This document shows, in pieces, positions 57,033 to 64,000 of a stretch of DNA of 64,000 nt (its first letter is position 1; each line of letters starts with the position of its first letter). Below the pieces are notes generated by a model that was given only the letters and a program-made list of their open reading frames with translations, was not told where the DNA came from and searched no databases. Source of the stretch: Galeruca laticollis (taxonomy: Eukaryota; Arthropoda; Insecta; Coleoptera; Chrysomelidae); assembly GCA_963921935.1 (NCBI GenBank), contig OY998177.1:107872067-107936066 (forward strand), read 5' to 3'. A program made the translations under genes and the position numbers.

Positions 57033-57429
57033 TGTTTGATATGTACAATTTGATTTAGCACATATCACTCATGGGTTTGTGGACTGTGTTAAAATAAATA
57101 AGTTCCTACGATGTTACTTGCTATATACAATTTATTTACACATATTTACACCGGTTTATTTACACCAACTTTACACATCAACCGCACTGTTGAAAAGGTT
57201 TTTTTTTATTTATGGGTACTTGCCCGATTATATGTATATTAAAGACACCTTACTACTTGTGGGAACTAGCCCGATTATTTGAGCTCTTGCTTGTACCATG
57301 CCTTGAGTTATACTATAGCCGGCTATATTTTGCTCTGCGCATGATTCCACCTGCCGCAGACGACATCTAGGATAAGAACTTTACACTTATAAATTTTGGT
57401 GTGATTCGTGTTGCATAATGTTTGCAACA
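57033..57429 (-). repeat. 5' LTR of the BEL element
   Basis: 397 bp, identical to 50366-50821 except for two deletions of about 50 and 9 bp. As promoter LTR it has lost part of its middle. Confidence 0.95.
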
Positions 57430-58310
57430 ATTGTCAACTATGTCAACTGGCCAAAGAGAAAAATTACCATAACAGCATGACAGCAAAATCCATGATAACA
57501 AATGAACCATTACAGACTGTGGCAATGGACTTTAAAGGAAACTTAATTAGAAGTGAATTGGGCAATAAGAATTTACTAGTTGTAGTCGATGTCTATACCA
57601 AATTTATTAAAACTTTTCCGTGTAAGAGATCTACAGCTAAAGTCGTAATAGAATGTTTAAAAAGATATATCGAAGAAGTAGGAAGACCTGAAAGAATTAT
57701 ACTCGACCATGCTACATACTTTGAAAGTATAAAATTAAAACAATATTGTGACAAGGAACTAATAGAATTACAATTTATTAGTATTAGAAGACCTAGTTCC
57801 AATCCAGCAGAGAGATATATTAAAGAAATTTTGAAATATTTAAGAATACTTTGCCAAGGGATACATATTAGATGGGATGAAAACATGGATAGAATTGAAG
57901 GATTCATTGATAATTTACCACATGGAGTAACAGGTGAAAGCCCAATTTATTTAATGAAAGGTATCCAACCCAAACGAAAATGGATCGTGAATAGGGATAC
58001 TACCCTAGAAGAGATACTAGAAAAGGTAAATATAAGAATAAGGAGGAATGCTGAGAAATATATTCGGGATCAGAACAGGAAGATCAAGAAGAAAACACAA
58101 TTTAACAAAGGAGAATTGGTTATAATTAAGGCATTAAAAACATCTAATAAAGCAGAAGACCAATGTATTAAATTACAATTGCCATTCGAGGGACCTTATG
58201 AGGTATTAACTGAAAATGCACAAAACAGTTATAAGTTGGTATACCCAGTAATAAACATGGTCAGGGGTGTTTTTAACATTGAATCAATTTATAAATATAA
58301 CTCTCAATAA
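57430..58310 (+). pseudogene. Pol of gypsy copy 2, C-terminal part (integrase)
   Basis: Resumes the integrase cut at 50360: QLCQLAKEKNYHNSMTAKSM, the first catalytic Asp in VAMDFKGNL, the second in IILDHATYF, the Glu in NPAERYIKEIL and the GPY-like module EGPYEVL. This part is open to its natural stop and about 90% identical to copy 1 at protein level by eye. The frame's first Met (57408) lies in the BEL LTR and is not a real start. It is a fragment of a dead gene, since the zinc domain lies 7 kb away. Confidence 0.88.
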
Positions 58311-59669
58311 AAGATATAAGAATAAAATAAGGAGAAGAGGAATAGATAATATTATGTACTCACATGTGAATAAATAATAGTAGCATAGATAGATGTAATG
58401 TTTCTAATTTTTCTGCATAAGTAGCACTTCCATGTAACATAGAATATTAGATAGTAGGTGGATGTAAGATAGTTCATTTTTCATAAGTAGAGTACTTATA
58501 GGCGGATTCCATTATCCATAGTTAAGAATCTAAAAAAGAAAAATATTAATAAAAGCTTATAGATAATTTTAAGTAAAAGTAGGGTCAATTCAAATTTATA
58601 TCATGAGGAAATTTAGAGTAGCTATATAAATAAAAAAACCAAACAAATGGAGACACAATCTATAATAAATAATTAAATAATACCAAAGACAGATAGAAAG
58701 AAAAGCTTCAATATATTATTATAAAAACAAAATTGTGAGAATTTATTAGGTAGAGGGGATAAGAAAATAGAATTTACACCTATTAATAAGGTAGGATTTA
58801 GGGAGGACAAGCTCGATAACAATTAGATAACAGTAAAAGAGATGGAAAGGAAAGAAAGTTTTAAATCAAGATAAAGAATTTAAGATATTCATGTCAAATG
58901 AAATTTTATAGGAATTATGGAGATAAATAAAAATGAAATATGGAAGCAAAGATTTATATAGAATATGATGTAATTAATTATTATGAGATAGGGAGATATG
59001 AAATATAAAATATAATGTAATGAATATATTGATGAAATGAAGTTGATGAATTATAATTAAGAATTATGCAAATAAATATAAATAGGAATAGTAAGCAAAG
59101 AAAAGGGTTAGACTATAGGAGCAATTTTCTTGACATAAATATGGGTTGAAAATAGGATATGAAAATATATGAAATATTGGAAATAATAAAAATTTTCTTA
59201 ATTTGACGATAAGATAGGAATATGAGAGCATATAAAAAGGACTGTTAAGTGCAGGAAAAAGGTGTAAGTAATTATAGGAAAAATAAGCAAGAAACAGTTA
59301 AAAGAATAAAGATTCTAAGTGGGAAATAAATAAATAATAATTGGAATAAGGATTGAAGCAAATATATAACATAGAATGGTATATAAAGAATAAACCAAAA
59401 AAAATGTATAAGATGTTAGAATCAGAATGATTTTATCTCATATTTGTAAAAATATTTAGAATAGGATAGGATAGAATCAGATAATGGAAATTGAGTCTAG
59501 GATAGAAATATATTAGAAACTTAAATATAGGATTCTTCAAATTTGATTTCAGGAGCAAAAAAGTAATGAATTAAGTAGAAGATAATTATTAGTCTAAACA
59601 TTGAAATTGAAATTTAAAAAAAAAGGCAACTTAAAAGCTTGTTTTTTGAAAATTTAAATTTGAGGGGAG
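58311..59669 (+). other. Non-coding 3' internal region and polypurine tract of gypsy copy 2
   Basis: Matches 6750-7922 of copy 1 in position and in its A/G-rich, C-poor + strand. It ends in the polypurine tract AAATTTGAGGGGAG at 59656-59669. There is no gene. Confidence 0.82.
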
Positions 59670-61844
59670 TTGAACTAGTTATCTAGTTTTGTAAATAAAT
59701 TAAAATAAATAACCATGACAACAAGGTCCTATTATAACGGAAGGTGTGTCAGTAGACACAACCATTAGAAAAAAATCCATAACAAGTCAAATATAAAAAT
59801 ATAAAAAAAGAATGAAATATGAATAAATCTGGTTGAATATTGATGTGATTGTTTAAAAAAGGGATAAAGAATAGAAAATCCAAAAACAATATTAGCTAAT
59901 TAAATATTGAATATTACCTGTACAAGTAATTCCAAATAGATGTCAATGTCAAGGAATTTCACATTGTGCTGAACACTGCCATAGGAGTTTCCGCAGTAAG
60001 GAATTTCATATTATATCTTGAAACCTAAAATAATATAAAAAATTAATCAGTTCAATAATAGCTCAACATTATTCACATGAGTTTTAATAGTAAAAGTTTA
60101 GAATTTCATGCATTCATTCAGTAATTTCATAAAGGGTTGAAAACGGTATGGCATAAAATTGATCGAACACAGCCCAAACTTATGAAAAAGGAAATGAATA
60201 TAAACGGGAAGTTATGAATCCTAGTGCATTTCAATTACCAACATAAAATCATTGATTATTTATTGTATATAGAACTTTAATTAAAAAAACTAAAATAATC
60301 AAGAGTTTATATAGAATAGTTATAGAATAAAATTCAAAATTAAAAAAAAGAATCAAATACATATAGGTAAATTACTAATGTAGTTTGTAAATTTTGTAAA
60401 AATAAACATTTATCAAAATAGCTAAACAACATAATTATCAACAAATCAACTATTTTATAAGGAAAAAAGGACATAATATAGATTCCTTACTGCAATAAAA
60501 AAATTAGTGAATCAGTGTGATTACCCTCCAGGACAAAAAATTCAAGTATTTCAAATTATTAACTAAAAGACATGAAAATGACAATTTTTTGTTAAAAATA
60601 ACAAATAAGTGAGCTATGGATTGGGGAAGCCGAGATGCTTGTTGATTTTAAAAACAAGAGAAAGTGGATTTGGGGTGTGAGAGAGGACGCGTTGATGGAA
60701 ATGGCTCTCTGTGAAAATTTTGTTTAAAAAAATGCTTAAACGTTAAATTTACATCAAAAAGTAAAATCAAACTAATAACAAGTGTATCTATTCCTGTGTA
60801 AGGATAAAGCAGTACTGAAGGTGCATATCTCTTGTGAGATATCATCAAGAATTAGAAGATAAGAGTTGCAGCCGGCAGTGATATCAAAAACTAAGGTCTG
60901 TGTTTTTTAAATAAACTTATTTGGAATTCCATTTAACATATATCAAAGTGAACAATCAAATTATTATTAGAACGTTCGAATTAAATAATGCATTAAAAAA
61001 GGCCAAAAAACAATAAGAATATGATGCATCATAAATTTGTCTATTGATAATTGCATATTTAATCACTGAAAACTATTGTACTCACCTTTTGTAGTTTCAT
61101 CCATTAGATATATCACGTGCATCATGAATGTTCCAATAATTGTCACACCTTCTTTCTAATTATTGCATGCCTAACTATTGTCTATCACTTTCTTCATATT
61201 CATAACTCACACATATTTATGTTAGAAATACACACGTATATGTAATTGATGGTATAAATTTTATAACTTTTTAAAAACTTCACCATTACCAACGTGCTAG
61301 TGGCATGTTAACTGAATAGACGCTTCTCATAGTGGGAAAAACTTTCCTCGTATCATATTATATTACAGAAGCGCATGCGTTTGGATATTATGCGCCGACG
61401 CAATAGTGAGAATAATTTGTAGCTAAGAATGCATGTTATATAGGGTGGCAAAAATTCATAAATTTCAATGTTCAAATTAAATCAATAGTTTCGAAATATT
61501 TTATTAAATAGTTTTACATTAAAGTGTTGGTAATTTTTATTCTTATCACATCCATGAATAAATTAGCATTATCTTCGTATTTCAATCTTTTTATTTGAGA
61601 GATTTAGTGTCATCAAGAGATCACAAAGGAAAAAGGTAAGTTTATGAATAAATTCCATCAATCATTGGTTTAATGCATCCTGAACTCAATGGGAAGAGTT
61701 CCATGTTTCCCACTGAAGATTTAAATAATTTAGACAAACATAAACTTAGAAAAAATATTAAATTTTGAGCTAGCCGAGGTTACATATAAAAATAACAAAA
61801 CTAAATATAAATATAAAATTAATTATATATCATAAATCAACAAC

Positions 61845-61848
<4 letters not shown>
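59670..61848 (+). repeat. 3' LTR of gypsy copy 2
   Basis: 2179 bp from TTGAACTAG to ACATAA, before the TA tract. It carries 112 bp (61106-61217) absent from the 5' LTR, while several small indels run the other way. Confidence 0.93.

Positions 61849-61893
<45 letters not shown>
61849..61893. repeat. (TA)n target tract right of gypsy copy 2
   Basis: A continuation of the TA run found at 44393-44438 on the other side of the element. Confidence 0.9.
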
Positions 61894-61896
<3 letters not shown>

Positions 61897-62730
61897 CGAG
61901 TTTTGCAAACGGAGTACACGAATAAATACGTTTCAGATCAAACGTTGTTTTATTTGTAATTTGTGACTATATTCAAATTAATATTTTCATATACATAACA
62001 ATATATTTCTACACGTATACTGTAACTAATCTTTACAAAACACTATTTATATAAAACACTTATTACATTTATCTTGACAAAGCGTTCTACAGAGCTGAAT
62101 TGTACGGAACTGTATTGATAAGATTGGGGTACTTATATTGGCAATTATATTCAGTTATTTCCTAACGATCTAAAATTCCATCAATCTTCAGCACATATTT
62201 ACTAATTTAAGTTTCTCAAAATCATAAATATACAAAATACCCAAGGGAGTAATGAATCCTTAATATTGCCAATTATGTTTGTATACATAATTGATTTTTT
62301 ATTCTAATCATCTGGATTCTACTAATTCGAACTGCAATCGTATATTGTCGCTAAGGGATTATGCGGATATACGAAATTTCAACCAAACACCGCTGCGTAG
62401 AGCAATTAAGATAATATACGAATGGCCTGAATGAGATATGGAGTGTTAAATATGCACATGTCAATTGTGCGACATTTTCCTGTACATATTATTCCGGTGC
62501 AGGCCTCTAGGGGCAGCGGTCTCATAGAGAGTGGACGACGTTTTCTATGCTTCGCTGATTTGAACGTTACACGTCAATGCTCCTGTTTGTACGAGTGTGT
62601 GTTACTATTGATCCTGAAAATGTCGTTTGGTATTCTAGAATTACGGAATTCGTGCAGTAAAAATGAGGATACGGTTATGTGAATACGGGGTGGAACTCTC
62701 CACATCTTTAGACTGAATCTTGTTTTCTAT
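61894..62730. other. No recognised gene
   Basis: AT-rich sequence. An 83-codon frame at 62431-62682 has no recognisable motif. Confidence 0.4.
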
Positions 62731-62859
62731 TTTAAACGTTCGACTACCTGTGAATTCTCGTTTTTGGTTATTTCTTTTGTATCAATTTCGCTCTATTTCT
62801 CATCTAAATACTCGTCAGAAATTCTTCTCTTTCCCCTCCTCTCTTTCTTACAATCTGGT

Positions 62860-63045
62860 TTTACCAAACCATAGTCGTTTTTGGAGATTTCAACGTAAGT
62901 AACATTTCCTGGCCACTAAGTAATCGCCCTTATAATGCTTCATCTATGCTTTTCATAAATTTCTTGGAAAATTCAGGGTTGCAACAACTAATCCATAAAC
63001 CAACAACCTTCTCAGTCGGATCTTACTCTAACTTCTGATCATAAT
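62860..63045 (+). pseudogene. LINE endonuclease fragment
   Basis: The frame starting near 62869 reads IVVFGDFNVSNISWPLSNRP, then FINFLENSGLQQLIHKPTTF. GDFN followed by a LQQ-PTTF-like block is typical of the apurinic-type endonuclease of Jockey/CR1-like LINEs. Only about 60 codons are recognisable, with stops soon after. The nearest RT fragment lies on the opposite strand just downstream, so the two do not form one gene. Confidence 0.6.
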
Positions 63046-63059
63046 CACTCAACTTATAT

Positions 63060-63190
63060 TTCTGTCACATCTCCTTTCCTTTAACCATTTTTCGGCATTA
63101 TTGAGATGGATCTGTAGCATATTCAATCTATTAAAGTATCCCTGTGTGATGCCAATATGGTGGTGTCATCTACAAATATAGCTGCTGTAA
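63060..63190 (-). pseudogene. LINE reverse transcriptase fragment
   Basis: The minus strand reads AAIFVDDTTILASHRDTLID and, after a frame change, LNMLQIHLNNAEKWLKERR. This is the catalytic (F)VDD palm motif and the helix after it, as in Jockey-like RTs. About 45 codons survive. It faces the endonuclease fragment at 62860-63045. Confidence 0.58.
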
Positions 63191-63199
63191 CAATTTAGA

Positions 63200-63720
63200 C
63201 CACATAATACTTTCATGGTGAAGCAGTTATCAACTCAGCCGATTTTGCTGAGTAGGATTATTTTTTCCACCTTGACTGGTCTAGATCCAGTGTGATTTGC
63301 AGTAGCTGTGCTACACGTCAGGCAGGGTGTGATTCTTCATCACGCACACTGATATTGGTTTAGCGGAAGTATTCCACCTTACGCCGTTTGGCATTTTCAC
63401 CTCAGGTAGGTATTTCGCCTTATCTGATGTATGGATTTTTCTCGACCTTCTCTGGTCTAGATCCAGTGTCTTCTGCGCCCGCAGTGATTCACTGGTCTTG
63501 ATTTAGTGGAAGCTCTGGTCCCGAAGGCTCATGTTGCGCGATACTAGATCCTGGTTGTGAACCATCGTTTTCTCCTTCTGGGTATGGTAGCTGAACCGCT
63601 TGTCACCGCTCGTGGGGTGTGGTTCCAGACAACCGGATTTACCTGTCACGGGGAAATGGTTTTGGACAACCGCTGTCACCATTTCATATAATTACAACCG
63701 AGCGTGAAATAACAAAAGAA
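63200..63720. repeat. GC-richer segment with short direct repeats
   Basis: TGGTCTAGATCCAGTGT occurs near 63278 and 63454, with a weaker third near 63490. GACAACCG with CTGTCAC occurs twice near 63628-63680. It is richer in G and C than its flanks. Nature unknown. Confidence 0.4.
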
Positions 63721-64000
63721 AGTCCGACTTAGGCGGGGATCTCCTGGTCCTAAAACGCGTAATTCCTTTGCCAGGATAGGGTTGATTTTTTGTTCAGCCT
63801 CGTATCAAATGAACTGATCACTCCAAAGGGGAAGGTTGAGGTAGGGAACTGAATAAATTTTGGTACCATCTACTGATATAAAAAATACATATATTTCACT
63901 ATATACATACGACAAACGCTATATACTTATATACATAACTTTTCAACACTTGAATGGACCCTATGATTCCGTCTCTCACGAGTGTTTTCGCTGAAGTGTC
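63721..64000. other. No recognised feature
   Basis: No frame or repeat recognised before the window ends. Confidence 0.4.

Larger units (their letters stand above)
50366..57429 (-). mobile_element. BEL/Pao LTR retrotransposon
   Basis: LTRs at 50366-50821 (3') and 57033-57429 (5') start TGTTTG and end GCAACA. A perfect 5-bp duplication ATTGT flanks it (50361-50365 and 57430-57434). Gag-pol is on the minus strand with three gag CCHC-type fingers, a DSGS protease, YIDD RT, RNase H and integrase in BEL/Pao order. Outside two deletions the LTRs show no substitution, so insertion is very recent, yet pol has many stops. Confidence 0.95.
44439..61848 (+). mobile_element. Long-LTR Ty3/gypsy element, copy 2, split by a BEL element
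   Basis: Same order as copy 1: LTR (44439-46513), primer site, gag, pol, polypurine tract, LTR (59670-61848). A BEL/Pao element (50366-57429) is inserted in the integrase zinc domain. The protease region is deleted and gag and pol carry stops. LTR divergence is roughly 2% by eye, plus one 112-bp difference, so it is older than copy 1. Without the BEL insertion it is about 10.3 kb. Confidence 0.93.

Noticed and set aside
57408..57430. ATG at 57408 as the start of an integrase gene
   Set aside because: It lies in the BEL LTR; the integrase sequence begins after the insertion junction and is part of the split gypsy pol.

Overview
The window looks like repeat-dominated, AT-rich nuclear DNA from an arthropod, most likely an insect. 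I base this on the lineages of mobile element present: long-LTR Ty3/gypsy elements of Osvaldo/Ulysses/Woot type, BEL/Pao, Ty1/copia, RTE- and I/Jockey-type LINEs, rosa-like DD41D mariner elements and a tRNA-derived SINE. A beetle would fit, but the species cannot be fixed from the sequence. I find no convincing host gene: almost every open frame belongs to a transposable element or is a shadow of one.

Layout. 1-10139: a nearly complete, young Ty3/gypsy element on the + strand (gag, protease, RT-RNase H-integrase, 2.2-kb LTRs), cut by the left window edge, its right end in a (TA)n tract. 10140-15968: degraded LINE, gypsy gag and copia relics, then a TA microsatellite. 15971-18179: a rosa-like mariner copy with a minus-strand transposase pseudogene. 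18180-26520: LINE tails, short tandem and hairpin repeats, a foldback element, a transposase-like relic, and a C-rich LINE ORF1 relic. 26522-29433: a broken transposase-like gene of a repeated insect family, interrupted twice by the same foldback family. 29543-30858: a giant inverted repeat built from the 3' half of another DD41D element. 31957-32249: a SINE. 32590-34672: a 106-bp satellite array with a higher-order repeat. 34673-35731: a copia relic and another foldback copy. 36343-44329: a second rosa-like copy split by a full-length LINE (37627-43064). 44439-61848: a second, older copy of the long-LTR gypsy lineage, also in (TA)n, split inside its integrase by a BEL/Pao element (50366-57429). 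61894-64000: small LINE fragments and unassigned repeats.

The elements interact mainly by nesting. The LINE sits in a mariner, the BEL element in a gypsy element, and foldbacks sit in copia and in the transposase-like gene. The target duplications give a relative order of events. The best leads are a foldback family with 12-17-bp target duplications, similar target sites and a hammerhead-like core; a conserved -1 frameshift heptamer in the gypsy lineage; a shared 56-bp intron in the rosa-like transposase; and a BEL copy with substitution-free LTRs but a dead coding region.
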